A stretch of DNA of 64,000 nt from Terriglobia bacterium. Its GTDB lineage: Bacteria > Acidobacteriota > Terriglobia > Terriglobales > Acidobacteriaceae. The notes beneath the pieces are model-generated. The model did not search any database, was not told the origin of the DNA, and was given only the letters and a program-made list of their open reading frames with translations. The stretch is taken from assembly GCA_032252755.1 (NCBI GenBank), contig JAVUPY010000017.1, forward strand, positions 62,001 to 126,000, in the 5' to 3' direction. The position numbers were made by a program, and so were the translations under genes. This document shows positions 9,289-19,244 of this stretch, in pieces; position 1 is the stretch's first letter, and the number at the start of each line of letters is the position of its first letter.

Positions 9289-9855
9289 TTATTGTCCGCG
9301 GCTGGCCGGTGGAATGATCCCGTTGGAGCGAACGTATTCGACCATCTGGCCATAGTGGTCGTAGGGGTGACTGACACCTAGCATAATGAGGCCGAGGCGG
9401 GTGGGCTTATTCTTGCCACCAAAAGGATTCTCGACCTGGCCGTCGATGTTGTCCTTATTCACGCTGGCGAACGCCTTGTGAAGATAGTCGAACGAATCCT
9501 TCAGAAACTTGATTTTCTCAGCCTTGGTCTTGAGATCGGGACCGTTTTCGCCCTTGCCGATATCAACGGGGATCTTCTCCCCGAGAAGTGCGGCGCCGAT
9601 CATGTAGTTGGTCGCACCAACATGCGTAACCTGCTGGCCGAAATTGCGCACGCCCTTGAATTCACCGTTTGTGGGCGCATAGTCGAACTTATCGTCGGGC
9701 ATAGCTTCCGCGAGTGGGACAAACTCGTGTTCAACGCCTGACAGGGACCGATCGGCAGCCTGGGTGACTGTGGGAGCCGATTGCTGTGCTTGTGCGAACA
9801 GCAGCGGTGCCACAAAGAGCACCAGGAACACCGCAAAAACCACGGACTTCTTCAT
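9289..9855 (-). CDS. Exported DinB-family protein
   Basis: The 188-residue product starts with a signal peptide (MKKSVVFAVFLVLFVAPLLFAQA). A DinB/YfiT-like four-helix fold follows, with a probable metal site supplied by the histidine in QQVTHVGA and the two in SHPYDHYGQM. The family includes thiol-dependent metalloenzymes, but this member's substrate is unknown. Export to the periplasm is inferred from the signal peptide. The start at ATG 9855 is supported by an AGGAGG ribosome-binding site just upstream; a longer frame exists but lacks one. Confidence 0.82.
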   Translation of the reverse strand: MKKSVVFAVFLVLFVAPLLFAQAQQSAPTVTQAADRSLSGVEHEFVPLAEAMPDDKFDYAPTNGEFKGVRNFGQQVTHVGATNYMIGAALLGEKIPVDIGKGENGPDLKTKAEKIKFLKDSFDYLHKAFASVNKDNIDGQVENPFGGKNKPTRLGLIMLGVSHPYDHYGQMVEYVRSNGIIPPASRGQ

Positions 9856-10049
9856 ACCATCCTCCTGAATTGAAAACGGCAGAGCCACACATTGTTACGG
9901 GAGACTTCGGATCACGGAAATCCTAGTCGTATTGGACGCGCTGTCAACCGAAAGGTTACTCGAGATAGGTTCGCCAGCGGTTCGCTGGCCGAAGAGTCAC
10001 TGGCGGATGCGCCAACTCCGGATTAGGGTGCCGTTCTTTGCCGGTGAAC

Positions 10050-12683
10050 TCATTGGTGCGCGCTCAGGATGTTCACGAACAACCGCAACGCCCCGGGCAC
10101 GCCATAGGGCAACTGGCGGAAGAACGCGTAGCCGGTGTAGACGTACGTGCCCTTACCGTAATTGGCGCGCAGCAGGCCGCCCTGGAGCGGCGGTTCGCCG
10201 GGATCATGGGACGCAAGGAGCGGGATGAGTTTGCCACCCCAACTACTCATGAAATTGAGGCCACGCTCCTGGATCCAGCCATTGAAATCGGCCTCCACGA
10301 TGTCGTTCGGGTCGTTAAAGATGAAGTCCTTGGGATCGAGGATTTCAACTGGCGCCTGTTCAACTGTCACTCTGCCGCGACCTAGTTCAGCGGGATACGG
10401 GGTGTAATTGCCGGAGTTAAATTCGGAGATGGCGGAATTGTATTGCACGACGAGGGTGCCGCCCTTCTGAACAAATGACAACAGGCGTGCGTTGTTCTTG
10501 CGCACGTCCTCGTTCACATCGTAAGCGCGAATACCGAGGATGATGGCGTTGTAGCGCGAGAGATCGCCCGAGGCGAGTTCCTCGGGCGAGATCATGCGGA
10601 CGCTAAGCCCCGCCTGCCGGAGGACCGACGGAATTTCGTCTCCGGCCCCCATGATGTAGCCGACTTCGAAGTTCTGTGGCAGTTCCAGCCGAACAACGCT
10701 GACACGCTGCAGCGCGGGCTGATAGTAATAGGCGGTGCCAAGATCGGGACGCGACACCGTCGTGAAGCCCTGGCTATAGACGTGCCCGTTGTAGTCGAGA
10801 TTGGCGTTGATCTGAAAACGCATCTCGTGATCGGCATTCGGGAAGAGGTAGAACTTGTACACGCGCTCGGTTCCCTTCCCCTCGATGGAAACAGGCTGCG
10901 AAACAGGTTCTACGCGCCAATCGGAACCCGCCGAAACGGACAGCTGTGCGCCACGAATTTTGGGGACGAAGCTGCGGACGCGAACGTTGATCTCGACTGG
11001 CTGCGTCTGGCCGACGCGAACGACACGAGTCGGATCCGAAAACAGGACGGAAGCTTCCGGTGCAACGGCGAGCGGAGCCGCACGGGTGCCGCCTTCGAGG
11101 ACGGAATCCGCTTCAACCAGTTGGGTCACCTTACTTGTAATTCCATTCAACTCGTATTCCACTTCCGCGCGGACCGGAGGTGGTGTAAGCGGTAAACCCA
11201 GGTCGGCTGGATTGTCGACTTTGTAGATGGTGTCCACTTCCGGGTCATCCCGATGGAAGTAGGGCTTCGTATATTGTGCGGACGACGAGACTTTGACACT
11301 GAAGCGGCGCTCAAGTGGCGAGGCGTTGTCGGGCGGGAGTTCCGTTACGGTCCAACCTTCCGGAGTAAGGATCGCGGCGTGCTGAATGTGCGCTCCTGCG
11401 GGCGCATGCAGTTGCAGCTTCACGGTTAACTGCTGCCCAGGAACGATAAGTTCTGCCGACGGCGTTGCGTTCGCATCGAGTTTCGCGTCCAGAGAGACGC
11501 CTTCGGCAACATTAATCGCGTGCTCGATGGCGGCATGCGTCGGCAAATGGGCCTCGACATCGTTTAAGGCGACTTTGCCGATACCGGCACGAGCCATCTC
11601 GTTATCCAGATCGGTGAGGGTCGTGTCGGCTTCGCCGAGTGCTTTCGCAGCGGCCTGCGGATCTTTCTCCGCGGAGGTTGCGGCGGCCTCGATCCGGGAT
11701 TGTAGATCGGCGAATAAACCGGGCAAGCGTTCCGACCGATGCGATTCAGGACCCAACCGCTTGACGAGTCCCCTGATCGAAGTGTCGATGCCGTCAAAGA
11801 AGCTGTTCTCGTGGCCGTTCTCGTCCAGCGTATTCGGAAGAACGGAGTCCACCAGTTTGTAGCGTGCGTAACGCGGGCCCGACGGGACGTGGAACTGACC
11901 CGCGCCCTGCGAGGTCTGATGGCGCAGGCCCTCAATGGCGAACTGCTGGTAACTCGTGCCGAGCAGAGCCGAATCCTTCGTGGTCTCAATCTTTATGGTG
12001 TAGTCCGTACTCTCGCGGAACCCTGTACCGATGTAGAGCTTCTTCGCCTGCCAGGGGAGCAGCCCTTCTTCGATCTGCTCTGGAAACTTATTCGGATCGG
12101 CGGCAGCGCGGAACGCTTCTTTGGTAAGAATGCCGGCGGCCTGGTGATGCCCGTGTCCGTCATTGGCATTGCCCTGAAAGCGAGAGACGATGACGTCAGG
12201 CCGGAAGGTTCGGATGACCCGCACCATATCCGCCAGCGGAACCTCGTGACCCCACTTCTGAAAGGTCTCGTCCGCGGTCTTGCTGAACCCGAAGTCGCAG
12301 ACGCGAGTGAACCGCTGGTGAACATCGTAGTAGCGGTCGGCGTCCGTGAGTTCCAGCGTGCGAAGCACGCCAAGTTCGTCGAACAGCCCGCTGCCCGTAC
12401 GGTTCTGGCCTCCCTCGCCGCGATTCAGCGTGAGCAACTCCACATGCACGCCATCTCCGCGCGAAAGCAGCGTCAAAAGGCCTCCGTCTTCGTCATCAGG
12501 GTGAGCGGTGGTGTGCAGCAGGCGTCCTGTGTTCTGCAGATGGCGGATAGCCTGCACAAGTCCGGCGGTGCCGGTGTCCTGCGGAAGCGGCGGGAGGCCT
12601 TCCTGTGCGGCCTGGGCACTCGCAACTGCGGCGAGCGAGAGAATCAGAAAAATAGCAGTTGCGAAGCGACGCGCTGGTCGCAT
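10050..12683 (-). CDS. Large exported PIG-L (LmbE-like) deacetylase
   Basis: The 877-residue protein has a signal peptide (residues 1-24). The zinc-dependent N-deacetylase domain follows, with the hallmark HPDDE at 61-65 and a second metal motif GHGHHQAAG about residue 175. The region from about 400 to 640 looks like beta-sandwich domains (NEW3-like), and the C-terminal quarter resembles a class I glutamine-amidotransferase-like fold with ILGIRAYDVNE. Long multi-domain versions of this family are common in Acidobacteria and are thought to act on exported amino-sugar conjugates; the substrate here is unknown. It is a single gene on the minus strand, preceded by 117 bases of non-coding DNA. Confidence 0.85.
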   Translation of the reverse strand: MRPARRFATAIFLILSLAAVASAQAAQEGLPPLPQDTGTAGLVQAIRHLQNTGRLLHTTAHPDDEDGGLLTLLSRGDGVHVELLTLNRGEGGQNRTGSGLFDELGVLRTLELTDADRYYDVHQRFTRVCDFGFSKTADETFQKWGHEVPLADMVRVIRTFRPDVIVSRFQGNANDGHGHHQAAGILTKEAFRAAADPNKFPEQIEEGLLPWQAKKLYIGTGFRESTDYTIKIETTKDSALLGTSYQQFAIEGLRHQTSQGAGQFHVPSGPRYARYKLVDSVLPNTLDENGHENSFFDGIDTSIRGLVKRLGPESHRSERLPGLFADLQSRIEAAATSAEKDPQAAAKALGEADTTLTDLDNEMARAGIGKVALNDVEAHLPTHAAIEHAINVAEGVSLDAKLDANATPSAELIVPGQQLTVKLQLHAPAGAHIQHAAILTPEGWTVTELPPDNASPLERRFSVKVSSSAQYTKPYFHRDDPEVDTIYKVDNPADLGLPLTPPPVRAEVEYELNGITSKVTQLVEADSVLEGGTRAAPLAVAPEASVLFSDPTRVVRVGQTQPVEINVRVRSFVPKIRGAQLSVSAGSDWRVEPVSQPVSIEGKGTERVYKFYLFPNADHEMRFQINANLDYNGHVYSQGFTTVSRPDLGTAYYYQPALQRVSVVRLELPQNFEVGYIMGAGDEIPSVLRQAGLSVRMISPEELASGDLSRYNAIILGIRAYDVNEDVRKNNARLLSFVQKGGTLVVQYNSAISEFNSGNYTPYPAELGRGRVTVEQAPVEILDPKDFIFNDPNDIVEADFNGWIQERGLNFMSSWGGKLIPLLASHDPGEPPLQGGLLRANYGKGTYVYTGYAFFRQLPYGVPGALRLFVNILSAHQ

Positions 12684-12800
12684 TCAAGTCTCCGGGTGGG
12701 TGATATGAATTGCGCTCTTCATCGGATGCAAGACTGCATACAGACGAAGCAGAAACTGCGCCGACCATTGTAGTGGACGATCCGAGATGTAGCGAGTCTG

Positions 12801-13850
12801 TCAGGCAAATTGAGTATCGTGCCATCCTCCCACCGTGCCATCCGAAAGAACCTGACTCACTCGCAACACCGCAGCGCCTTCCATCTCGCTGTGCTTCATC
12901 GCGAGGATGGCTTCGTTGGCGTGCTCAAGGCGGAATTCGTCCACCGTTGTGTGGATTGGAACTTCGGCAGCGAGAGAGAGGAACTCGCGCACGTCCTGAT
13001 GCGTGCTGTTGGCGACGCTGCGCAGGACGCGTTCGTGGTAGATCAGGTCGTATGGCATCTGCGGGATGTCGCTCATGGTGATTCCCGCCAGCGCGACGGT
13101 TCCGCCCTTGCGGATACCTCGTAGTGCGGTGAGGACGAGCCCTCCCGCGGGTGCGAAGACGATAGCGGCATCGGCGAGCGTGGGCGGAATCTCTTGCGCG
13201 GTGCCGACCCAGGCGGCTCCAAGTTCTCGTGCCAGCCGCTGGTGCTTTTCGCTACGGGTGATGACGTACACGTTGCAGCCCTCATGTCTCGCGAGTTGAA
13301 GGACGATGTGCGCGGAGCCCCCAAACCCGAGCAGCGCGATGGTTTCGCCCTTGCGAATCCCGCTCAGGCGGTACGAGCGATATCCGATGACTCCAGCACA
13401 TAACAGCGGCGCAGCGTTGAGGTCGGTAAAGGCCCGCGGGATCGAGTACGCGCTCGCGGCGGGTACGATCACGCACTCGGCGTATCCACCATGGACATGA
13501 AAGCCAGTGAACCGTGCACCTTCGCAGAGATTCTCCTGCCCGCGACGACAATACCCGCACGTCCCGTCTGTCGAATAAAGCCAGGGAACCCCCACGCGAT
13601 CGCCTTCGCGATGAGATTGAACTTCCGCTCCGAGCGCATCGACGGTGCCCACGATCTGGTGCCCTGGAATGACCGGAAACTTCGGCGGATGTATGTCGCC
13701 TTCCACTATGTGCAGGTCGGTATGACACACCCCGCAGACGTTCACGCAAACGCGAACCTCGCCGGGGCCAGGCGAAGGCAGCGGCACTTCTTCCAGACGC
13801 AGCCCACGCTGCTCGGCGGGCCCTTGTTGGTGGAGAACCATGGCGCGCAT
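12801..13850 (-). CDS. Zinc-dependent alcohol dehydrogenase family protein
   Basis: The 349-residue medium-chain dehydrogenase has catalytic zinc ligands C42 and H64 (CGVCHTDLHIVEGD and PVIPGHQIVG) and a Rossmann segment IALLGFGGSAHIVLQLAR. It best fits the group related to TIGR02822 and AdhP. In the structural-zinc lobe the pattern TDGTCGYCRRGQENLC supplies C98, C101 and C109, but aspartate (D95) stands where the first cysteine is expected. The substrate is unknown. It is divergent from the PLP decarboxylase gene. Confidence 0.88.
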   Translation of the reverse strand: MRAMVLHQQGPAEQRGLRLEEVPLPSPGPGEVRVCVNVCGVCHTDLHIVEGDIHPPKFPVIPGHQIVGTVDALGAEVQSHREGDRVGVPWLYSTDGTCGYCRRGQENLCEGARFTGFHVHGGYAECVIVPAASAYSIPRAFTDLNAAPLLCAGVIGYRSYRLSGIRKGETIALLGFGGSAHIVLQLARHEGCNVYVITRSEKHQRLARELGAAWVGTAQEIPPTLADAAIVFAPAGGLVLTALRGIRKGGTVALAGITMSDIPQMPYDLIYHERVLRSVANSTHQDVREFLSLAAEVPIHTTVDEFRLEHANEAILAMKHSEMEGAAVLRVSQVLSDGTVGGWHDTQFA

Positions 13851-13918
13851 AGACGAAGTCTAGCACCGTGATTCAGCCGCGCTATTCTAGAATGAAGCTT
13901 CTTCCCATCGGAGCCATC

Positions 13919-15355
13919 ATGCCTACGGAAACTAAGCCTTCCTTTTCCTTTCCCCCTGAAACCGATGAAGCCTGGCAGCAATATGTAGAAGATTTCCGCC
14001 GGTCGGGTCATCTGACGGTGGATTGGATTGCCCGCTACTTGGAGCACGTGCGCGAGTATCCGGTTTTGGCGAGGACCAAGCCGGGCGAACTCGTGGACGC
14101 GCTGCCGAAGCAGGGGCCAGAGCATGGCGAGTCCTTCGACGCTATGCTGCGCGATTTCCAGGAGATCGTCCTCCCGGCGGTGACGCACTGGAATCACCCG
14201 AACTTCTTTGCTTACTTCGCATGTACTGGATCCACGCCGGCCATTTTGGGCGAAATGTTGGCCGCAGCACTGAACACCAACGGCCTGCACTGGAAAACTT
14301 CGCCCGCGGTTGCGGAACTGGAGACCGTTGCGCTCGGGTGGTTGCGGCAGTGGATGGGTCTGCCGGATGACTTTTTCGGAATCGTCTACGACACGGCTTC
14401 GGTCAGCAGCTTCCACGCAATCTGCGCCGCGCGCGACAAGTTCGATCCGGCAGCGCGGGAAAATGGCCATCCTGCAGGATTAGTGCTGTACACGAGCGAC
14501 CAGGCGCACTCTTCCATCGAGAAAGGCGCCATTGCCGCCGGGGTCGGCCAGAAGTTCGTGCGAAAAATCCCTTCCGATGCCGAATTCCGCATGGACGTCA
14601 ACGCGCTGGCGGCGGCGATTGAGCGAGATAAGGAAGCGGGGCTGAAACCGTTCTGCGTCGTTGCAACGTTAGGAACGACTTCCAGCACGAGCGTGGACCC
14701 CCTGCCCGCGATCGCCGATCTCTGCGCAAAGCACAATCTGTGGCTTCACGCTGACCTGGCATATGCGGGCGCATGCGCCATCCTGCCCGAGTATCGCGGG
14801 ACCTTTGCAGGCATCGACCGCGCCGACTCCATCGTGGTGAATCCGCACAAGTGGCTCATGACACCCATCGACCTCAGCGCCTTCTATACGCGGCATCCCG
14901 ACATTTTGCGGCGGGCCTTTTCGCTCACGCCGGAGTACCTGCGGACGACCGGCGATCCGCGAGAGCATAACCTGATGGACTATGGCGTGCCCCTCGGACA
15001 TCGCTTCCGCGCCCTGAAGTTCTGGTTCGTGCTGCGATACTTCGGCCGCGAGGGGTTGCAGTCCATTCTCCGATCGCACATTGAGATGGCGAAAGAGTTT
15101 GCGTCGTGGGTGGAACAGGATTCGCGATTCGAATTGTCGGCGCCCGTTCCCTTCTCAACGGTTTGCTTCCGATACCGCGGCAGCGATGACGAGAATCGCG
15201 CCCTGTTGGAACGAGTGAATGCCGATGGAAAACTCTTCATCTCGCATACCACCTTGGCCGGGAAAATCGTTCTTCGGGTGGCAATCGGGAATCTTGGAAC
15301 CCGTCGCGAGGACGTCCTCAGGGCTTGGGAGTTAATCCAGCGCCGGACAAATTAG
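13919..15355 (+). CDS. Group II PLP-dependent (aromatic amino acid-type) decarboxylase
   Basis: This enzyme of about 478 residues carries the PLP-lysine motif NPHKWL, the family segment HWNHPNFFAYFACTGSTPAI, and the LWLHADLAYAGACA aspartate segment that contacts the cofactor pyridine nitrogen. Length and architecture match aromatic-L-amino-acid decarboxylases, which make tryptamine, tyramine or phenylethylamine; the substrate cannot be fixed from sequence. The start at ATG 13919 is preferred because GGAG lies five bases upstream; in-frame starts at 13868 and 13892 would add up to 17 residues. No partner gene is evident. Confidence 0.87.
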   Translation: MPTETKPSFSFPPETDEAWQQYVEDFRRSGHLTVDWIARYLEHVREYPVLARTKPGELVDALPKQGPEHGESFDAMLRDFQEIVLPAVTHWNHPNFFAYFACTGSTPAILGEMLAAALNTNGLHWKTSPAVAELETVALGWLRQWMGLPDDFFGIVYDTASVSSFHAICAARDKFDPAARENGHPAGLVLYTSDQAHSSIEKGAIAAGVGQKFVRKIPSDAEFRMDVNALAAAIERDKEAGLKPFCVVATLGTTSSTSVDPLPAIADLCAKHNLWLHADLAYAGACAILPEYRGTFAGIDRADSIVVNPHKWLMTPIDLSAFYTRHPDILRRAFSLTPEYLRTTGDPREHNLMDYGVPLGHRFRALKFWFVLRYFGREGLQSILRSHIEMAKEFASWVEQDSRFELSAPVPFSTVCFRYRGSDDENRALLERVNADGKLFISHTTLAGKIVLRVAIGNLGTRREDVLRAWELIQRRTN

Positions 15356-15396
15356 AATTCCCGGGCTGCGCCGAGTCCCAGACGGCACATTATTTT

Positions 15397-15410
15397 GTGA
15401 CGGATATCAC
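15397..15410. promoter_or_regulatory. Crp/Fnr-like palindrome upstream of the TonB receptor
   Basis: GTGACGGATATCAC has the form GTGAC-N4-(A/G)TCAC with one mismatch from a perfect palindrome, and it is flanked by TTTT and TATTAAAA. It lies 262 bases upstream of the TonB receptor start. The same core occurs near the dsr and apr promoters. Binding is inferred. Confidence 0.4.
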
Positions 15411-15490
15411 TATTAAAATCAATAGGTTGTCAGATTATCCCCTTCCAAATTACGGAGCCCACAATCCGGCTTCCCCCGTATGCTATTAAA

Positions 15491-15521
15491 ACTAAAGTGG
15501 TTAGTCTCACCACTAAAGTGG
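15491..15521. promoter_or_regulatory. Paired operator-like repeats ACTAAAGTGG
   Basis: ACTAAAGTGG occurs at 15491-15500 and 15512-15521, exactly 21 bases (two helical turns) apart. The second copy is part of the palindrome CCACT-AA-AGTGG (15510-15521), and AGTGGT/ACCACT also forms an inverted repeat across the spacer (15496-15501 and 15509-15514). A separate inverted repeat GTCGC-GATAG-GCGAC lies at 15638-15652 just before the ribosome-binding site, and its core GCGATAGGCG recurs at 15585-15594. The arrangement suggests a dimeric repressor site in the 316-base leader. Confidence 0.45.
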
Positions 15522-15671
15522 AGAAGAACGTGCATCAACTCTGTTGAGCTCCTCTCGCAAACAATCTGGTTCCTGTGGAAGACCGCGATAGGCGCGAGTT
15601 TCGGCCAATTACCAATCTTAAACAACCGGAACGCTCGGTCGCGATAGGCGACTGAATCCTATGGAGGCTCT

Positions 15672-18600
15672 ATGAGGTGTTTTACACGCCTGATCGTGAC
15701 AGTAGCGCTGGTGCTTCTCTGCGCACTCGGGGCGATCGCGCAAACCAGTAACGGCACCCTCGCGGGCGTCGTCACCGATTCGACCGGTGCGGCGATCGTC
15801 AACGCGAAGGTAACCGCAACTTCCGTTCAAACCGGAGACGTGCGCACCGCAACAACCAATTCGGTGGGCGCTTACCGCTTTGAATCTCTCCTTCCGGGGA
15901 CCTATCATGTCGAGGCTACCGCGGATCGCTTCTCCGTCATCAAGTTGAGTGGTGTTCAGGTTGCCGCCTCAATCATCACGTCGGTGAACATCCAGTTGAA
16001 GCCCGGCGCAAGTTCGGAAACCGTTGAGGTTTCCGCACAGGCGGTTCAACTGCAAACTGAGAGCGGTGAAATCAGCGACACCATCGGTGCCACCGCGGTC
16101 GAATCTCTTCCGATCGCGAATCTGAATGCTTACTCGCTGGCTACTACGCTCCCGGGTATCGTCACGGGCCCTGCGAACGATTTCACTAACGGCACGAACT
16201 TCTCTGTCAACGGGAACCGAGCCCGTTCAAACAACTTCCTGATCGAAGGTCAGGACAATAACGATGCCGGTATCGCTGGACAGGGCATGCAACCAGGCAA
16301 CCTCGAAGCCATCCAGGAAGTCAGCGTGATGACGAACGCCTATGCTGCCGAGTTTGGTCACGGTGGCGGTTCGGTCAATAACCTGATTTTCAAGAGCGGG
16401 ACGAATAATTTCCACGGCTCGGCTTGGGAGAGGTTCTCAAGTTCGGCCATGGACGCCAATGACCATGGAAACAACTTCAACGGCGTAACGAAAGCAAAGT
16501 ACCACGAGAATGTTTTCGGATTCGCTCTCGGCGGCCCGATTGTGAAGGACAAGTTGTTCTTCTTCGCTTCGTATCAGTGGGACAAGTACCGCGCTGCTTT
16601 GAATGGCGACCCGATTACTGTCTTTACCCCGGCCGGTATTGCTCAACTGAAGGCTCTCCTGCCGAGTGAAAGTGCAGCGCAGCAGGCACAGATAAATACT
16701 TTATTGCAGGTTTACGACAACCCTGAATTGCAGGGGCCGTTCAATCCATTGACGATCAATGATGTTCCGCTGGGATTTGATCCGAATATCGCCGGGTTTG
16801 ACCGCGGAACAGTACAGATCGGCAAGATGCAGCGTGAGGGCATTGCGGCGAACTACGAATCGCCTGAGTTGGACCTGAAGGGCGACTACCTCATTACGCG
16901 AAACGATACTCTGAACCTGCGACTGATCAGAACCTACTACACAACCCCCTACGACATCGGTAACTTCTCGACTCAGTTGCCGGGATTCGACACTTACCAA
17001 TACGGCCCAGCTTACAATGCTGGTATTACTTATACCCATGTCTTTACGCCAAACCTGCTGAACGAATTGCGTATGTCATATGGGCGCATCGGCTTTACGT
17101 TTGATTGGCGTCCTGATACTTACAGCAATCCACTGGTTGATAATGGGAATATGCCCGCTGTCAACATCGGTGGCACCTATGCCCTGACCGGGTGGGGACC
17201 TCCAAGCGGAACTCCCCAGGGACGTTTCCACAACACCTACCAGTTGCAGGATTCCATAAGCTGGACGACCGGTCGCCACACCTGGAAGTTCGGATTCGAT
17301 ATCGCCGACATCCGCGTGGTTGACACGATTCCCTTCAGCAACTACTTCGGCTCAATCGGTTACTCCGACAGCAGCGTGAACGGCGAAGTTTACAGAGGCA
17401 TCGCGAACTTCATAGACGGCTTTTCCGGAAGCGGTTCGGCCAGTCAGACCTTTGGCAGCAACCTGGCCCGCGCTCCCATCAAGTCGCAGAACTACTTTGC
17501 GCAGGACACCTGGAAATTGCGCTCGAACCTGACGCTCACTCTTGGTGTCCGGTATGAGTACAATAGCCCGTTCGCAAACGAGATTCCGTACCCAGCCATG
17601 AACATCAATGATCCGGCCCCGGCCAATTATCCGGTACGGATCGAGCAGAAGAAGGATACGAACGACTGGGGTCCGCGCGTCAGCTTCGCTTATACGCCCC
17701 GGATCTGGACGAAGTTGTTTGGTGACAACAAGACCGTGGTCCGCGGCGGCTTCGGTACCTTCTACGATCACGGATTCACTAATATCCTGGATAACAACCT
17801 GTCCGGCGCGCCGAATGACGTGCCGGCCACGCTAACGAACAAACCCGTTCCGGCGACTCCGCGTGGTCGAGCGGGATGGTCATGGGCTTATGCAAAGCCA
17901 CTGCTCTCGCCAATCCTGAATCCTTATGCCAGCGTAACGAGCATCCAGTCCAACCTGAGGAGTCCCGAGATTTACCAGTGGAACTTGAGCGTTGAACGTG
18001 AACTGGGAGCCGGGTTCTTCGCCACTGTTGGTTACGTCGGAACGCGCGGCGCGCACCTGTACGGCACCGATGCACTGAACCCGTACATCAACGATCCGAA
18101 TGATCCGCTATTCCAGTCTGTTTGCGGCGGCGCCACCTACTGCCGCATCTTCCCGGACCGCGGCTCGATCGGAATTCGCGATAATACCGGCGACTCGATT
18201 TACCACGGGTTGCAGGCTGATGTGCTGCGGAAGTTCTCGAAGGGCATGGAAGTGCGCGCGAATTACACATGGTCGCATGCTATTGATGACGTCTCGGAGG
18301 TCTTTACAACGGGCAACTACTCCACCTACCCGGTCGTACAGTACAACGTTGCGGGACGTGGAGTTTATGACCGTGGTCCCTCCACGATGGATCGCCGTCA
18401 TCGAGTGGCAATTAGCTATGTGTACACAGTTCCGAACCTGCCTGCGGCGAAGTTTGCAGATAACAAAGCCTTGGCAGTCCTGGGACAGATTTACACGAAC
18501 TGGCAAATCTCGGGAACGACCTCGTTCCAGAGTGGAGCTCCGGCGAACGTTGAAAATGGCTACTGGCTCGGATCCTATGACTGGAACTGGGACGGCATCG

Positions 18601-19034
18601 GCAACGACCGCCCGACTCTCGGAAACCCGAAGGCTCCGCTCGATACGTATGGCGTCTACGAGGGCTCCAATGTCTGCGACGGTCCTTCCTATATGAACGG
18701 CGATCCGTGCTCACCGGTCGATCCTAGCTCGGTACACTGGATTACCGGAGAACTGTTCGCTGCTGGCGCGCCAAAAGGGATGCTTGGACGCAATTCGTTC
18801 CTCACCCACGGCCGGCAGGATTGGACGTTCGCTCTGGCGAAGTCGTTCAAACTTGGAGAAGGAAGCCAGAAGCTGGAATATCGGATGGAGATGTTCAACC
18901 CGTTCAACCATGGCAACACTCGTGTTCCTGACCTCACGTTGCAAACTGGCTCAGCTTACGGCGACTTTGCTGATTACCGGTACACCGTTGAAGGCAACCG
19001 CAGTATCCGCATGTGGCTGAAGTTGTCGTTCTGA
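15672..19034 (+). CDS. Oar-like TonB-dependent receptor with carboxypeptidase-regulatory domain
   Basis: The 1,120-residue outer-membrane receptor has a signal peptide (about 1-24). A carboxypeptidase-regulatory-like beta domain follows (about 27-110; GTLAGVVTDSTGAAIVNAKV and GAYRFESLLPGTYHV), then a plug region (about 120-250; FSVNGNRARSNNFLIEGQ). The remainder is a long TonB barrel ending in phenylalanine (MWLKLSF). This architecture is very abundant in Acidobacteria and is thought to import large carbohydrates or peptides; the ligand is unknown. GGAGG lies at 15662-15666 before the ATG. The 316-base leader holds several palindromes, so expression is probably controlled. A strong terminator follows. 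Confidence 0.92.
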   Translation: MRCFTRLIVTVALVLLCALGAIAQTSNGTLAGVVTDSTGAAIVNAKVTATSVQTGDVRTATTNSVGAYRFESLLPGTYHVEATADRFSVIKLSGVQVAASIITSVNIQLKPGASSETVEVSAQAVQLQTESGEISDTIGATAVESLPIANLNAYSLATTLPGIVTGPANDFTNGTNFSVNGNRARSNNFLIEGQDNNDAGIAGQGMQPGNLEAIQEVSVMTNAYAAEFGHGGGSVNNLIFKSGTNNFHGSAWERFSSSAMDANDHGNNFNGVTKAKYHENVFGFALGGPIVKDKLFFFASYQWDKYRAALNGDPITVFTPAGIAQLKALLPSESAAQQAQINTLLQVYDNPELQGPFNPLTINDVPLGFDPNIAGFDRGTVQIGKMQREGIAANYESPELDLKGDYLITRNDTLNLRLIRTYYTTPYDIGNFSTQLPGFDTYQYGPAYNAGITYTHVFTPNLLNELRMSYGRIGFTFDWRPDTYSNPLVDNGNMPAVNIGGTYALTGWGPPSGTPQGRFHNTYQLQDSISWTTGRHTWKFGFDIADIRVVDTIPFSNYFGSIGYSDSSVNGEVYRGIANFIDGFSGSGSASQTFGSNLARAPIKSQNYFAQDTWKLRSNLTLTLGVRYEYNSPFANEIPYPAMNINDPAPANYPVRIEQKKDTNDWGPRVSFAYTPRIWTKLFGDNKTVVRGGFGTFYDHGFTNILDNNLSGAPNDVPATLTNKPVPATPRGRAGWSWAYAKPLLSPILNPYASVTSIQSNLRSPEIYQWNLSVERELGAGFFATVGYVGTRGAHLYGTDALNPYINDPNDPLFQSVCGGATYCRIFPDRGSIGIRDNTGDSIYHGLQADVLRKFSKGMEVRANYTWSHAIDDVSEVFTTGNYSTYPVVQYNVAGRGVYDRGPSTMDRRHRVAISYVYTVPNLPAAKFADNKALAVLGQIYTNWQISGTTSFQSGAPANVENGYWLGSYDWNWDGIGNDRPTLGNPKAPLDTYGVYEGSNVCDGPSYMNGDPCSPVDPSSVHWITGELFAAGAPKGMLGRNSFLTHGRQDWTFALAKSFKLGEGSQKLEYRMEMFNPFNHGNTRVPDLTLQTGSAYGDFADYRYTVEGNRSIRMWLKLSF

Positions 19035-19058
19035 CAAACGTTTAGCAGTTGCATCTTT

Positions 19059-19086
19059 GGGCCAGCCTTCGGGCTGGCCCTCTTTT
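19059..19086 (+). terminator. Rho-independent terminator of the TonB receptor gene
   Basis: A perfect 9-bp stem GGGCCAGCC/GGCTGGCCC (19059-19067 and 19072-19080) encloses a TTCG tetraloop and is followed by TCTTTTT. It starts 24 bases after the receptor stop codon. Its stability and U-tract make it the clearest terminator in the window. Confidence 0.93.
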
Positions 19087-19244
19087 TGGCGCTTGCGGCC
19101 TACCGTCGACCCCCAGAAGAAGTTGTCGCTGACAACGTCCCACAGTGAGCTCCGCCGCTCGCACCCCAACTTTCAAGGGTCTTCCTGTCAACCCGGGTTT
19201 TTAGATTTAAGCTCCTTGTTTTCACACTTTTACAGTAAAAATTT

